NCBI GenBank assembly: GCA_965243835.1
Contig: OZ251578.1
Coordinates: 2,852,001 to 2,916,000 of the forward strand
DNA length: 64,000 bases
DNA from: G965202665 sp965243835
GTDB lineage: Bacteria > Actinomycetota > Acidimicrobiia > Spongiisociales > Spongiisociaceae
Reading direction: 5' to 3'
Numbering within the stretch: position 1 is the stretch's first letter; every line of letters begins with the position of its first letter. Positions 26,612 through 35,985 of this stretch are shown here, piece by piece. Both the position numbers and the translations under genes were made by a program. The notes beneath the pieces are model-generated. The model saw only the letters and a list, made by a program, of their open reading frames with translations, did no database searches and had not been told where the DNA came from.

Positions 26612-26836
26612 ATGACCTCCCCTATCGCTAAAACGGTGCGGCTCACCGGCGAGGCCGACACCATCGAAGATGCCGTCTCCACCGTGCTGGGCCGGGCCGC
26701 CCACACCATCGAGCGCATCCGCTCCTTCCGGGTGGTGGAAATCGGGGGGGAAGTGGCCCCGTCGGGGGTGGCGACCGGATACCGGGTGACCGTGGACATA
26801 ACGTTCGAGGTTAAACCCGGAACCGAAGCCCGGTAA
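26612..26836 (+). CDS. dodecin-like flavin-binding protein
   Basis: 74 aa. The pattern TIEDAVSTVLGRAAHTIERI followed by RSFRVVEIGGEV and YRVTVDITFEV fits the one-helix, three-strand dodecin fold, which assembles as a dodecamer that stores riboflavin or FMN. Length is normal. A -10 box TAGACT (26598-26603) ends eight bases before the ATG, so the mRNA is probably leaderless. Confidence 0.8.
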   Translation: MTSPIAKTVRLTGEADTIEDAVSTVLGRAAHTIERIRSFRVVEIGGEVAPSGVATGYRVTVDITFEVKPGTEAR

Positions 26837-26846
26837 ACCCCCGCCC

Positions 26847-27632
26847 CTATTCGCCCGTGAACCGGGGCGGGCGCTTCTCCAGAAAAGAACGCACCCCTTC
26901 GCGCCCGTCGGGGCTGACCGACAAGGCGGCGATAGAGCGGGCCTCCATCTCCATTTGCGTCTCCAAAGAGGTGGAGAAGGAATCCGCCAATAGCCTTTTC
27001 ACCGCCCCGTAGGCCCGGGACGGCCCGGCCGCCAAACCCATCGCCAACTCCCGGGCTTCTTCCAGCAGCCGGTCATCGTCCACCACGCGGGTGATCAGCC
27101 CCCATTGCGCGGCTTCGTCGGCGCTGAGCATGCGGTTGGTCAGCATCAACTCCGCCGCCCGGCGCATCCCCACCAGCCGGGGCACGAAGAAAGTGGAGGA
27201 ACCGTCGGGGGACAGGGCGGCGGCCGTGTATTGGGAGGCGAACCGGGCCGAGGAGGCGGCCAGGGCGATGTCGCAGGCGGAGACCAGGCTGAACCCGGCT
27301 CCGGCGGCCATTCCGTTCACGGCCGCGATCACCGGCGCGTCCATCCGGTTGAAACGGGAGACGGCGGCGTGGAAATAGACGGTCATCTCCTTGATGAGCG
27401 CGGCCGGGTCGTCCGTCTCCCCGAAGGAGGACAAATCCCCGCCGGCGCAGAAGAAACGCCCCGCTCCGGTGATGATCACCGCCCGCACCCCGGGGGACTC
27501 ATCGCAGTGCAGGGAGGCGTGCATCAACTCCCTCATCACCTCCAAATCCATGGAGTTGCCCCGCTCCGGGCGGTCAAAGGTGATAGTCGCCACCCCGTCG
27601 GCGGTTTCCATCCGAATCGTCTGATAATCCAT
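26847..27632 (-). CDS. enoyl-CoA hydratase/isomerase family protein
   Basis: 261 aa crotonase-fold enzyme that hydrates or isomerises enoyl-CoA. FFCAGGDLSSFGE and AAVNGMAAGAGFSLVSACDIA are the CoA-binding and oxyanion-hole signatures. The position of the first catalytic Glu of true hydratases (GSSTFFVPRLVG region) is not clearly conserved, so isomerase activity is possible. Start supported by GGAGGACAAACAATG. It lies just downstream of aceE on the same strand. Confidence 0.85.
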   Translation of the reverse strand: MDYQTIRMETADGVATITFDRPERGNSMDLEVMRELMHASLHCDESPGVRAVIITGAGRFFCAGGDLSSFGETDDPAALIKEMTVYFHAAVSRFNRMDAPVIAAVNGMAAGAGFSLVSACDIALAASSARFASQYTAAALSPDGSSTFFVPRLVGMRRAAELMLTNRMLSADEAAQWGLITRVVDDDRLLEEARELAMGLAAGPSRAYGAVKRLLADSFSTSLETQMEMEARSIAALSVSPDGREGVRSFLEKRPPRFTGE

Positions 27633-27689
27633 TGTTTGTCCTCCGTTTCCCGCGTTGTCCCGCGTTGCGCCACGCGTCGCCGCGCCCCC

Positions 27690-30389
27690 CTAGTCGTCGG
27701 CGTGCCAGGGGTCCACCGCCTCCGGGTCGATGCCGTACCGATGGATCGCCTCGCTCACCGCCGACCGCTCCACCTCCCCCGAGTCGGCCAGCCGGGTGAG
27801 CAGGGCCGTCACCAGGTGCGGGCCGTCCACCTCGAAGAACCGGCGCAGGGACTCGCGGGTGTCCGACCGCCCAAATCCGTCCGTCCCCAGCGAAATATAG
27901 GGTTGGCTGATCCAGCGCGACACCTGATCGGGCACCAGCCGCATATAGTCGGTGACGGCGACCACCGGGCCCGTCACCCCGTCCAGATTCTCGGCGATCA
28001 ACGGGCGGCGGGGGGGGCTTTCCGGATGAAGCCGATTCCACCGCTCCGCCGACAGGGCGTCGTCCCGCAACTTCCCGTAGGAGGTGACGCTCCACAACTC
28101 GGCTCCGATCCCGTAACGCTCCCACAACTCGTCCCGGGCCCAGAGGGCCGCCCCCGCGGCGGGGCCGGAGAACAGAATCGCCGTCCGCCGGGAGCCGTCC
28201 CCGGGGGCGGCGGCGAACCGGTACATACCGTTGATGATTCCCTCCCGCGCCCCCTCCGGCAACGGGGGCTGCCGGTAGGTCTCGTTGTAGATGGTGATGT
28301 AGAAAATGATGTCGTCGTCGTCCACGTACATCCGATGCAGGCCGTGCTCCACTATCACCGCCAACTCGCAGGCGAAAGCCGGATCGTAGGAAACCACCCC
28401 CGGGTTGGTGGCGGCCAGGATGTGGCTGTGCCCGTCCTGGTGTTGCAAACCTTCCCCGGCCAGGGTGGTGCGACCGGCGGTGGCCCCCATCAAAAACCCG
28501 CGGGCGCGGGCGTCGGCCGCCTGCCAGATAAGGTCGCCCACCCGCTGGAAGCCGAACATGGAATAGAAGGCGAAGAACGGAACGGTGGGCGTCCCCCGGT
28601 CGGCGTAGGAGGTGCCGGAGGCGGTGAAACTGCACATGGAACCGGCCTCGGTGATCCCCTCCTCCAGAATCTGTCCGTCCTGGGATTCCTTGTAGGAGAG
28701 GAGCATGCTGGCGTCGATCGGCTGGTATTTCTGCCCGCCCGCGGCGTAGATTTTCAACTCCCGGAACAGGGCGTCCATTCCGAAAGTGCGGGCCTCGTCG
28801 GGGACGATGGGCACCACCCGCTCCCCGAAAACCGGATCCCGGCACAGGGCCCGCAACATACGGGCGAAAGCCATGGTGGTGGAGGCGGGCAGGGCGCCGC
28901 TCCCCTGGCGGAACTCTTCGTACACGGCCGGGTCGGGAAGGGCGAGGGGGCGGGTGATGCGCACCTGCCGCCGGGGCAACAACCCGTCTAGGAACTTGCG
29001 GCGCCCCATCATATATTGGTATTCGGGGGAGTCGGGGCCGGGACGGAAATAGGAAAGCTCCCGGCCGTCCTCCAAGGCTTCTTCGGGGATGTCCTCTTCC
29101 AGCCGCAGGCGCGTCCGCAACTCCCGAAACTGCTCGTTGGACATCTTCTTGACCTGGTGGGTGGCGTTGCGGCCTTCGATGTCCGGTCCCAACGTCCAGC
29201 CTTTGATGGTTTTAGCCAGGATGACGGTGGGGGCTCCCTCCTGCTCGGTGGCCGCCTTGTAGGCCGCATACAACTTTTTGTAGTCGTGGCCGCCCCGGGG
29301 CAGTTTCTCCAAGTCGGAGTCGGACAGGTGGGACACCAACCGGCGCAACCGGGGGTCGGGGCCGAAAAAGTTTTCCCGGATTTCCGCCCCGGGGGTGTGG
29401 CTCCACCGCTGAAACTCACCGTCCACGGTGGTGTTCAGCCGGTTGAGCAACACCCCGTCCACGTCGCGGGCCAGCAACTCGTCCCACCCCCATCCCCAAA
29501 CAACCTTGATTACGTTCCACCCCGCCCCCCGGAACACGGCCTCCAACTCCTGGATGATTTTGCCGTTGCCCCGCACCGGACCGTCCAGCCGTTGCAGGTT
29601 GCAGTTCACCACCCAAATCAGGTTGTCCAACTGCTCGCGGGCGGCCAGGGTGATGGACCCCAGGGTTTCCGGCTCGTCGGCCTCCCCGTCCCCCAAGAAG
29701 CACCACACCCGGGAGTCGCTGGTGTCGTCCAGCCGCCGGTGATGCAGATAACGGTTGAAGCGGGCCTGGTAGATGGAAGAGATGGGCCCCAGCCCCATGG
29801 ACACGGTGGGATACTCCCAGAAATCGGGCATCAACCGGGGATGGGGATAGGAGCTCAGCCCGGAGCCGGACAGCTCCCGGCGGAAATTGTCCAACTGCTC
29901 TTCGTCCAGCCGGTGCTCCAGATAGGCCCGGGCGTAGACGCCGGGGGCGGCGTGCCCCTGGAAGTAGACGTGATCGCCCGGCTCCCCGTCGCTTTTGCCC
30001 CGGAAAAAATGGTTGAACCCCACCTCGTAGAGGGCGGCCGAGGAGGCGAAGGTGGACAGGTGGCCGCCGATGCCTTCCGCCGCCTTGTTGGCTTTCACCA
30101 CCATCACCGCCGCGTTCCAGCGCACAAAACGCCGGATGCGGCGCTCCAAATGTTCATCGCCGGGGAACCAGGCCTGCTCCTCGGCGGGGATGGTGTTCAC
30201 GTAGGGGGTGGAGATGGCGGCCGGGTATCCGATCTGCAACTCCCGCGCCCGTTGCAGAAGGGAGGAAAGCAGGAACCGGGCTCGGGTGCGGCCGCGCTCC
30301 CCCGCCACCGCCTCCAACGACTCCATCCATTCCCTGGTCTCGTCGGGATCTATATCCGGCAGTTGATGGAAATATCCGTCGATCATCAT
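27690..30389 (-). CDS. aceE: pyruvate dehydrogenase E1 component, homodimeric type
   Basis: 899 aa. It decarboxylates pyruvate with thiamine diphosphate and loads the acetyl group onto E2. The ThDP site is GDGEADEPETLG...NLIWVVNCNLQ, the spaced GDG...NCN motif. KANKAAEGIGGHLSTFASSA and HVYFQGHAAPGVYARAYL are typical of the AceE branch, used by actinobacteria and many proteobacteria. The ATG at 30389 was chosen because AAGGAG lies ten bases upstream; 24 extra codons upstream are open but basic and non-conserved. E2 and E3 genes are not in the window. Confidence 0.95.
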   Translation of the reverse strand: MMIDGYFHQLPDIDPDETREWMESLEAVAGERGRTRARFLLSSLLQRARELQIGYPAAISTPYVNTIPAEEQAWFPGDEHLERRIRRFVRWNAAVMVVKANKAAEGIGGHLSTFASSAALYEVGFNHFFRGKSDGEPGDHVYFQGHAAPGVYARAYLEHRLDEEQLDNFRRELSGSGLSSYPHPRLMPDFWEYPTVSMGLGPISSIYQARFNRYLHHRRLDDTSDSRVWCFLGDGEADEPETLGSITLAAREQLDNLIWVVNCNLQRLDGPVRGNGKIIQELEAVFRGAGWNVIKVVWGWGWDELLARDVDGVLLNRLNTTVDGEFQRWSHTPGAEIRENFFGPDPRLRRLVSHLSDSDLEKLPRGGHDYKKLYAAYKAATEQEGAPTVILAKTIKGWTLGPDIEGRNATHQVKKMSNEQFRELRTRLRLEEDIPEEALEDGRELSYFRPGPDSPEYQYMMGRRKFLDGLLPRRQVRITRPLALPDPAVYEEFRQGSGALPASTTMAFARMLRALCRDPVFGERVVPIVPDEARTFGMDALFRELKIYAAGGQKYQPIDASMLLSYKESQDGQILEEGITEAGSMCSFTASGTSYADRGTPTVPFFAFYSMFGFQRVGDLIWQAADARARGFLMGATAGRTTLAGEGLQHQDGHSHILAATNPGVVSYDPAFACELAVIVEHGLHRMYVDDDDIIFYITIYNETYRQPPLPEGAREGIINGMYRFAAAPGDGSRRTAILFSGPAAGAALWARDELWERYGIGAELWSVTSYGKLRDDALSAERWNRLHPESPPRRPLIAENLDGVTGPVVAVTDYMRLVPDQVSRWISQPYISLGTDGFGRSDTRESLRRFFEVDGPHLVTALLTRLADSGEVERSAVSEAIHRYGIDPEAVDPWHADD

Positions 30390-30510
30390 AAGCCCGCGCT
30401 CCTTGGCCGGCACCCCATCCCGGGACGCCCTTTTGGTTCGGTATTTTACCCGCCTAACCATAACGGTCCGTCCGCCGCTCCCCCCGGCGGGCGCGTCGGG
30501 CGGATTCGGG

Positions 30511-30516
30511 TAGTTT
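30511..30516 (+). promoter_or_regulatory. -10 box of leaderless aminotransferase gene
   Basis: TAGTTT, six bases (TAGGGA), then ATG 30523. The site lies between divergent aceE and the aminotransferase gene. Confidence 0.5.
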
Positions 30517-30522
30517 TAGGGA

Positions 30523-31713
30523 ATGGAATTCTGGGCTCTGGACCCGGCGGTCAGCCATCTCAACCACGGCTCGTTCGGGGCCGCTCCCGTCCCGGTGTTG
30601 GAAGCCGGCCGGCGGCTCCGCGAACAAATGGAGTCCAACCCCACCCGCTTTATGCTGGAAACCTACCAACCGTTGCTCGACGAGTCCCGACAGCGGCTGG
30701 CCGAATACACGGGGGCCGACCCGGAGGGGCTGGTGTTCGTCAACAACGCCACCGCCGGGGTGAACGCGGTCCTGCGGTCTTTGGAGCCGGAGTTGCGGCC
30801 GGGGGACGAAATAGTAATCACCGACCACACCTACAACGCCTGCCGCAACGCGGCCTTGGTGTCGGCCGCCCGCACCGGGGCGACGCTGAAAACCGCCCGT
30901 TTCCCCTACCCGATCGCGGAGCCCGGGCAGGTGACGGAGGGGGTGATGGCCGCCGTTACCGACCGCACCCGGCTGGTGATGCTGGACGCGGTGACTTTTT
31001 CGTCGGCCATCGTAACGCCGCTGGCGGAAATCGTTTCCCGGCTGGAGCCGGAAACGGCCACCCTGGTGGACGCCGCCCACGCCCCGGGAATGGTGGACTT
31101 CAACGTGACGGAAATAGGGGCCTCCTATGTCACCGCCAACTGCCACAAGTGGATGTGCGCCGCCAAAGGAGCCGGGTTTTTGCATGTGCGCCCGGACCGC
31201 CGGGACCGCATCTACGCGGCGGTGATCAGCCACGGCTACAACGGTGCCTGGCCGTCCGCCGGCGGCCGGTTGCATCAGCAGTTCGACTGGACCGGCACCG
31301 ACGACCCCGCCGCCTGGCTGACCGTCCCCGCGGCCATCGACGCCATGGCCTCCCTGCAACCGGACGGGTGGGCGGGGGTGCGGCGCGCCAACCGGGAGTT
31401 GTGCCTGCAAGGGAGGGATTTGCTGATCGACGCCCTGGGCATTCCCCCGCCCGCGCCGGACGGGATGCTGGGTTCCATCGCCTCCTTTCCGTTGCCGGGG
31501 AAGGCCGGGTCGGAGGACGGGACGCAAGTTTTCGATCCCTTGATGGCCCGGTTGCGGTCGGAGTGGAACATCGAAGTTCCGGTGTTCGCGCACCTGGACC
31601 CCCCGCAACGGTTGTTGCGCATCTCCGCCCAGCAATACAACCACCGCGCCGAATACGAACGGCTGGCGGAGGCCCTGGTAGCCGAGCTGGACCGGGAAGC
31701 GGCCCGCCGGTAA
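30523..31713 (+). CDS. class V aminotransferase, isopenicillin-N-epimerase-like
   Basis: 396 aa PLP enzyme. HLNHGSFGAAPVPVLEA at the N-terminus is the signature of the CefD-like branch, and TLVDAAHAPGMVDFNV and NCHKWMCAAKGAGFLHV carry the PLP-contacting Asp and the Schiff-base lysine (K209). Members include isopenicillin N epimerase, ergothioneine C-S lyase and cysteine-desulfurase-like enzymes; the substrate is not decided here. No beta-lactam genes are near. It is divergent from aceE and starts without a Shine-Dalgarno. Confidence 0.85.
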   Translation: MEFWALDPAVSHLNHGSFGAAPVPVLEAGRRLREQMESNPTRFMLETYQPLLDESRQRLAEYTGADPEGLVFVNNATAGVNAVLRSLEPELRPGDEIVITDHTYNACRNAALVSAARTGATLKTARFPYPIAEPGQVTEGVMAAVTDRTRLVMLDAVTFSSAIVTPLAEIVSRLEPETATLVDAAHAPGMVDFNVTEIGASYVTANCHKWMCAAKGAGFLHVRPDRRDRIYAAVISHGYNGAWPSAGGRLHQQFDWTGTDDPAAWLTVPAAIDAMASLQPDGWAGVRRANRELCLQGRDLLIDALGIPPPAPDGMLGSIASFPLPGKAGSEDGTQVFDPLMARLRSEWNIEVPVFAHLDPPQRLLRISAQQYNHRAEYERLAEALVAELDREAARR

Positions 31714-31767
31714 GCGGCGGCGGACGGTTTAGATTAAAATTTTACCGGTGGTAGACTGGGCGGAGTA

Positions 31768-31923
31768 ATGACAACCCCCCCTGAGATCACCGCCTTCATC
31801 GACGACTGGTTGCAAGAGCGCCGCGACCAGATTTCGGACCTGACCGTCGACTTTGCGCTGGATGTGCGCAACATGGTCCTGCAACTGGAGGAAATAGAGA
31901 TTCGGGAGCCGGTGCGGGTCTGA
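31768..31923 (+). CDS. small hypothetical protein, 51 aa
   Basis: A short frame (MTTPPEITAFIDDWL to EIREPVRV) with normal high-GC codon use and an amphipathic, acidic helical character. GGCGGAG precedes the ATG at short spacing, and a -10-like TAGACT lies upstream. It sits between the aminotransferase and the convergent mca-like gene. Not recognised; real coding is likely but unproven. Confidence 0.5.
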   Translation: MTTPPEITAFIDDWLQERRDQISDLTVDFALDVRNMVLQLEEIEIREPVRV

Positions 31924-31951
31924 AGCGCCCTGCGCCAGGCCCGGCGCGCCC

Positions 31952-32797
31952 TCAGCGCAGTCCGGCGAACAGATCGTCTTCCCGAAACGGGGCTTCCACC
32001 GTGGAAAACACCCGCTGGAAAGTTTCGCTCCCGAGCGTCTGCGGCCATTCCTCTTCCGGGACGCGCAACATAAACCAGTCGTCGGGAATCTGCGTGCGGT
32101 GGGCGCGGGCCGCCTCCACCTTCCGCCGAACCCAGGGCAGGACGTCCACGACGGCGGAGATCTCCTCGTCGGGAGCGCCGCCCTCGCGGGCCCGCTTCGC
32201 CTCCTCTTCGGTCATCCGGCCCTGTTTTACCCAGTCATCCACCATCCTCCGCACCCGGGAGCGGGACCAGGAGCTCATATACAACTTGGCCGCCCGCCGC
32301 TCCGGCTGGCCGTCCTCCAGCGGAAAGCGCCGCAGGTCGCGGGAGCCGAAGAAGGCGGCCATCCCCACCCGATGCACCATGATGTGGTCGGGGTGGCCGT
32401 ATCCTCCGTACGGGTCGTAGATGGTCATCACCTCCGGCTGGTAACGCCGGATGAGGGCCACCAGGCGGCCCACCGCCTCCTCGAAATCGGCCTGCCAGAA
32501 GCAGTCGGGATGGCTATTGGGCGCGGAGCCCATCATCCCCGAATCCCGGTAGCCGAGGAAATGGTGATGTTCCACCCCCAACACCCGCAGGGAGGCGGCC
32601 ATCTCCTCCCGGCGAATTTCCACCAGCCGGGGCTTGATCTCGTCCGGGTTGTCGTAGTTGTGCACTTCCCCCTCGGCCCCGTCGGTGGCGGTGACCACCA
32701 CCACCTGCTCGCCGGCGGCGGCGTATTTGGCCAGCGTCCCGCCGGTGGAAGTCACCTCGTCGTCGGGATGGGCGTGAAATGAGAGCAGTCCGGCCAT
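31952..32797 (-). CDS. mca: mycothiol conjugate amidase-like PIG-L deacetylase
   Basis: 281 aa. The zinc site HAHPDDE (residues 8-14) and the distal GHPDHIMVHRV (134-144) are complete, as in LmbE/PIG-L deacetylases; FLGYRDSGM and the C-terminal PDDWFMLRVPEEEW segment are those of the Mca branch, which cleaves mycothiol S-conjugates in detoxification. MshB, a paralogue in mycothiol synthesis, is the alternative. The ATG at 32797 begins right at the motif, as in the family, after GGAGAGG. The upstream open frame overlaps moaA and was rejected. It supports an actinobacterial host. Confidence 0.82.
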   Translation of the reverse strand: MAGLLSFHAHPDDEVTSTGGTLAKYAAAGEQVVVVTATDGAEGEVHNYDNPDEIKPRLVEIRREEMAASLRVLGVEHHHFLGYRDSGMMGSAPNSHPDCFWQADFEEAVGRLVALIRRYQPEVMTIYDPYGGYGHPDHIMVHRVGMAAFFGSRDLRRFPLEDGQPERRAAKLYMSSWSRSRVRRMVDDWVKQGRMTEEEAKRAREGGAPDEEISAVVDVLPWVRRKVEAARAHRTQIPDDWFMLRVPEEEWPQTLGSETFQRVFSTVEAPFREDDLFAGLR

Positions 32798-32910
32798 GGC
32801 CTCTCCATTAGGGAACAGGTGCGCGAAAGGCCCAGGATACCCCAACCCCCGCCCTGCTAAAACCGCTCTCCCGCCCTCCCGCCGGTTCCCCCGGCCGCCC
32901 GTCCGGGGGG

Positions 32911-33915
32911 TCAGCCGCCTATGTAGCTCATTTCCACTTTGGGGAAGTCGACGGTGGCCGCGGAACGGATCTCGGAGTAGCGGTCGGTGCGGGCCTCCCA
33001 CACCGCGGCCGCGGCCGCTACGATCCCGTCTTCTCCGCCGCCGGCGCGCAGGATGGTGCGCAGGTCGGTTCCGGTCGCCGCGAACAGGCAGGTGTAGAGC
33101 ATCCCCTCCGCCGACACCCGGGCCCGGGTGCAGGAGGAACAGAAAGGGCGGGTGACCGAGGAGATGAACCCCACCTCGCCCGCGTCGTCCCGGTACCGCC
33201 AGCGGCGGGCCACCTCCCCCGGATAGTTGGGCTCCGCCGGCTCTAAGGGAAAACGGGCGTTGATTCGCTCAATCAACTCCGCGGAGGGGACCACGTCGTC
33301 CATCCGCCACCCGTTGGTCGCCCCCACGTCCATATATTCGATGAACCGAAGGATGTGACCCGTCCCCCGGAAATGTTCGGCCATCTCCACCGCCCCCTCG
33401 TCGTTCACCCCCCGTTTGACCACCATGTTCACCTTCACCGCCAACCCGGCTTGCGCGGCGGCTTCGATCCCGGCCAGCACCTCCGCCGCCGGAAACCCGA
33501 CGTCGTTCATTGCCTGAAACACGGCCTCGTCCATCGAATCCAGGGAAACGGTGATCCGGGACAGGCCGGCCGCGGCCAAGGCGGACGCTTGCCGCGCCAA
33601 AAGCGACCCGTTGGTGGTCAGCGTCACCTCGCATTCGGTGGAATCCGTCAGCATTTTGACCAGGCGCGCCAAGCCTTTGCGCAACAGCGGCTCCCCGCCG
33701 GTCAGCCGCAACTTGCGCACCCCCAGCCGCTCAAAAGCCCGGGCGATGACGGTCAACTCTTCGAAGGTGAGCAACAGGTCGCGGGCCAGGAACTGGTACT
33801 CCCGGTTGAATATCTCGGCGGGCATGCAGTAGCGGCACCGGAAGTTGCACCGGTCGGTCACGGACAGGCGCAAATCCCGCACCGGGCGGCCGGCGACGTC
33901 GACGGTGTTTTTCAT
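32911..33915 (-). CDS. moaA: GTP 3',8-cyclase (molybdenum cofactor synthesis)
   Basis: 334 aa radical-SAM enzyme for the first step of molybdopterin synthesis. C23, C27 and C30 in RCNFRCRYCMPA bind the SAM cluster; the C-terminal cluster uses FCSSCTRARVSAEGMLYTC; the protein ends in Gly-Gly, as MoaA must for activity. LRLTGGEPLLRKGL is the GGEP motif. The ATG follows a -10 box TATCCT by seven bases (leaderless). No other moa genes are in the window. The Mca-like gene is downstream. Confidence 0.95.
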   Translation of the reverse strand: MKNTVDVAGRPVRDLRLSVTDRCNFRCRYCMPAEIFNREYQFLARDLLLTFEELTVIARAFERLGVRKLRLTGGEPLLRKGLARLVKMLTDSTECEVTLTTNGSLLARQASALAAAGLSRITVSLDSMDEAVFQAMNDVGFPAAEVLAGIEAAAQAGLAVKVNMVVKRGVNDEGAVEMAEHFRGTGHILRFIEYMDVGATNGWRMDDVVPSAELIERINARFPLEPAEPNYPGEVARRWRYRDDAGEVGFISSVTRPFCSSCTRARVSAEGMLYTCLFAATGTDLRTILRAGGGEDGIVAAAAAVWEARTDRYSEIRSAATVDFPKVEMSYIGG

Positions 33916-33922
33916 ACCGGAC

Positions 33923-33928
33923 AGGATA
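33923..33928 (-). promoter_or_regulatory. -10 box of leaderless moaA
   Basis: TATCCT on the minus strand, seven bases (GTCCGGT), then the ATG at 33915. Confidence 0.55.
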
Positions 33929-34033
33929 CACTTTTTCCCCGAAATTAGCGTCCCCGAACCCCTTTCCGGACCGCTTTTAAAAATTTTTTTGCCGCTCTGA
34001 CCTGGGCTTTTGCGAGAACGCGAAAAAACACCC

Positions 34034-34061
34034 TTGAATTATTTTCAAAAATTCATATCTT
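34034..34061 (+). promoter_or_regulatory. promoter and dyad upstream of the Tad operon
   Basis: TTGAAT (34034-34039), 16 bases, TATCTT (34056-34061), in an A+T-rich stretch unlike the coding flanks. A 6-bp inverted repeat TGAATT/AATTCA (34035-34040, 34050-34055) overlaps the -35 and fills the spacer, as an operator would. The first Tad gene starts 12 bases after the -10. Confidence 0.6.
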
Positions 34062-34073
34062 GGGAATGTAGCG

Positions 34074-34604
34074 ATGAAAATCCTACGACTTTTCAGTTCC
34101 GGCGACAGGGACGCCCGCGTTCATCCCGTCCCCGCCCGACGGCGGGGTTTCAGGGGGGCGTCCGTTCGCCGGCTCGCACACCCGGCGGCGGCGGCCGCCG
34201 GTTACCGCGCGGGCTTGCTTGGGGGCCAGCGCGGGGCCGCCGCCGTAGGGGTGCTGCTGTCCATCGCGGTGGGACTGCTGTTCACCCTCACCCTGACCGG
34301 CGCCCTGTTGATGCTGTACGGACGGGCCGCCCTGCAACATGCGGCCGACGCCGGAGCGCGGGCGGGGGGCCGGGCGGAACGGGGAAGCGAAACCGCCTCC
34401 TGCCGGCAAGCCGCGGAACGGGCCGTAGCCGACCTGGCCGCCCTGTACGCCAACCGCGTTTCCATCGCATGCCAACGGACCACCGGCGGCGGGGGCCTGG
34501 TGACCGCCGTGGTGCGCGCCGACCTGCCGCCGGTGTTCGCCGGGCTGGGACCGGGGTGGAAATTCACCATCCGCTCCACCTCCGTCCGGGAGCGTCTCCA
34601 ATGA
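34074..34604 (+). CDS. TadE-like pilus assembly protein
   Basis: 176 aa. After a basic N-terminus, GQRGAAAVGVLLSIAVGLLF begins a pseudopilin-like hydrophobic segment (about residues 50-75), followed by ALQHAADAGARAGGRAERGS, the alanine-rich helix found in TadE/TadG-like proteins, and two cysteines. TadE-like proteins are processed by prepilin peptidase and help build Flp pili. First gene of a 14-kb co-directional operon; ATGA overlap with the next gene. Confidence 0.65.
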   Translation: MKILRLFSSGDRDARVHPVPARRRGFRGASVRRLAHPAAAAAGYRAGLLGGQRGAAAVGVLLSIAVGLLFTLTLTGALLMLYGRAALQHAADAGARAGGRAERGSETASCRQAAERAVADLAALYANRVSIACQRTTGGGGLVTAVVRADLPPVFAGLGPGWKFTIRSTSVRERLQ

Positions 34605-35029
34605 TGGCCGCCCTCTTCCGCAACGACCAGCGGGGAAGCGGCGCGGTGGAGTTGCTGCTGGTCGTCGCCGCCCTGCTGGTCCCGGCGGCCATGTTGCTGT
34701 TGGGCCTGCCCGTCCTGCTGGAATACCGCTCGCTGGGGGACGCCGCCGCCCGGGAAGCGGCGCGCGCCTGCGCCGTCGCCCCCGGCCCGGCCCTCGGACA
34801 GCAACGGGCGCAGTCCGCGGCCCGCCGCGTACTGGGGGAGCGGGGCCTGAACCCGCAACAGGTGGAAATCAGCATCGACTGTGAGCGGGCGTGGGCTCCG
34901 GGAAGCGAAGTCTCCGCCCGCGTCTCCTACCGCATCCCCGCCTTGCGCATAGTGGGAATAGGCGAGGCGGGAAACATCGCCGTAAGCCGCTCCTGGCGGG
35001 AAATAATCCACCCCTACCGCAGCCGATGA
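34601..35029 (+). CDS. TadE-like pseudopilin
   Basis: 142 aa. RNDQRGSGAVELLLVVAALL has the Gly/Glu pseudopilin pattern (Glu at +5 after the presumed cleavage), and LGDAAAREAARACAVAPG is the usual following helix. The start is the ATG overlapping the stop of the preceding gene. Probably a minor pilin of the Flp system. The next gene overlaps its stop. Confidence 0.7.
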   Translation: MMAALFRNDQRGSGAVELLLVVAALLVPAAMLLLGLPVLLEYRSLGDAAAREAARACAVAPGPALGQQRAQSAARRVLGERGLNPQQVEISIDCERAWAPGSEVSARVSYRIPALRIVGIGEAGNIAVSRSWREIIHPYRSR

Positions 35030-35985
35030 TCCGCCCCCGCTCGCTCCCTTCGCTCCGTCGCCGGGCCCGTCCCGCCGGCCGCGCCGGATTTCGCATCCCG
35101 GTTCTGGCTAAGGGACTGACGGCCCTGGTCGGGGCGGCGGCGGTGATCCTGTCCCTCCCCGTCCCGCAGGCGGGGGCGACTGACGAATGGACTTCCGTCA
35201 CCTGCGAGACGGTGAACGGGGCGCAGGTGTGCCGTCGGTGCGAATACGTCGACTTTTCCCTGCGGTGCGTCGTGGAGGGGACCTACCGCCCCGATTCGGG
35301 TCCGCGCACCTACTGGACCCCCTGGAAGGTGACAGGACCGTGCGACGGGTCCGTCTGGAACTCCTACGACGTCACCTCCGGGGTGATGTGGAAGCGCACC
35401 CTCTACCGGGAGGAAAACGGCCGGCGGGAGTTCATCCGTTTCCAATCCGAATGCGTGGACGACGGCGCCGAACAGGCCTGGAACGAGTTGCGGAGCAGGA
35501 TCGCCGCCCTGCCCGGCCCCAGCTTCGACCGCTCCCCGCGCCGGGCGGGCGTTACCGGGTTGGAAACCAGGCTGTGGTACGAACCGCCCGCCCGCATCCC
35601 GCCCGTCACCGCCGACATCCAGCGGCCCAACGGCATCCGCTACCGGGTGCAGGGGCGGTCCTGGATACGTTCCCTCACCTGGGACATGGGAGAAGGGACG
35701 GTCGCCGGCCATGTCTCCTCCTATGCGGCATCCGGCGACCGGGGATACGGTTCCGCCGGACGCTGGCTGACCGGCCACACCTACCGCACCACCGCCCGCC
35801 GGGCCGGGCACGCCGACGGCGAATACCCGATCCGGGTGACCGTCTCCTGGGCCGGGCAGTACCGGACCGACATGGGCGCCGGATGGAGCGCCTGGGCTCC
35901 CATTCCCGAAACCTTGCAAGTGAGCCGTTCCTTCACCTACCGGGTGCGGGAAATCACCTCGGCCCTGGGCCCGGTAGGCAGATGA
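35026..35985 (+). CDS. secreted protein of the Tad operon, unknown family
   Basis: 319 aa. A basic N-terminus and hydrophobic segment LTALVGAAAVILSLPVPQAG end at a likely signal-peptidase site (AGA-TD). The mature part is rich in Trp, Tyr and Arg with paired cysteines (TCETVNGAQVCRRC) and looks beta-rich. No family was recognised. It overlaps its neighbours on both sides (ATGA), so it belongs to the pilus operon and may be a surface or pilus-associated protein. Confidence 0.6.
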   Translation: MIRPRSLPSLRRRARPAGRAGFRIPVLAKGLTALVGAAAVILSLPVPQAGATDEWTSVTCETVNGAQVCRRCEYVDFSLRCVVEGTYRPDSGPRTYWTPWKVTGPCDGSVWNSYDVTSGVMWKRTLYREENGRREFIRFQSECVDDGAEQAWNELRSRIAALPGPSFDRSPRRAGVTGLETRLWYEPPARIPPVTADIQRPNGIRYRVQGRSWIRSLTWDMGEGTVAGHVSSYAASGDRGYGSAGRWLTGHTYRTTARRAGHADGEYPIRVTVSWAGQYRTDMGAGWSAWAPIPETLQVSRSFTYRVREITSALGPVGR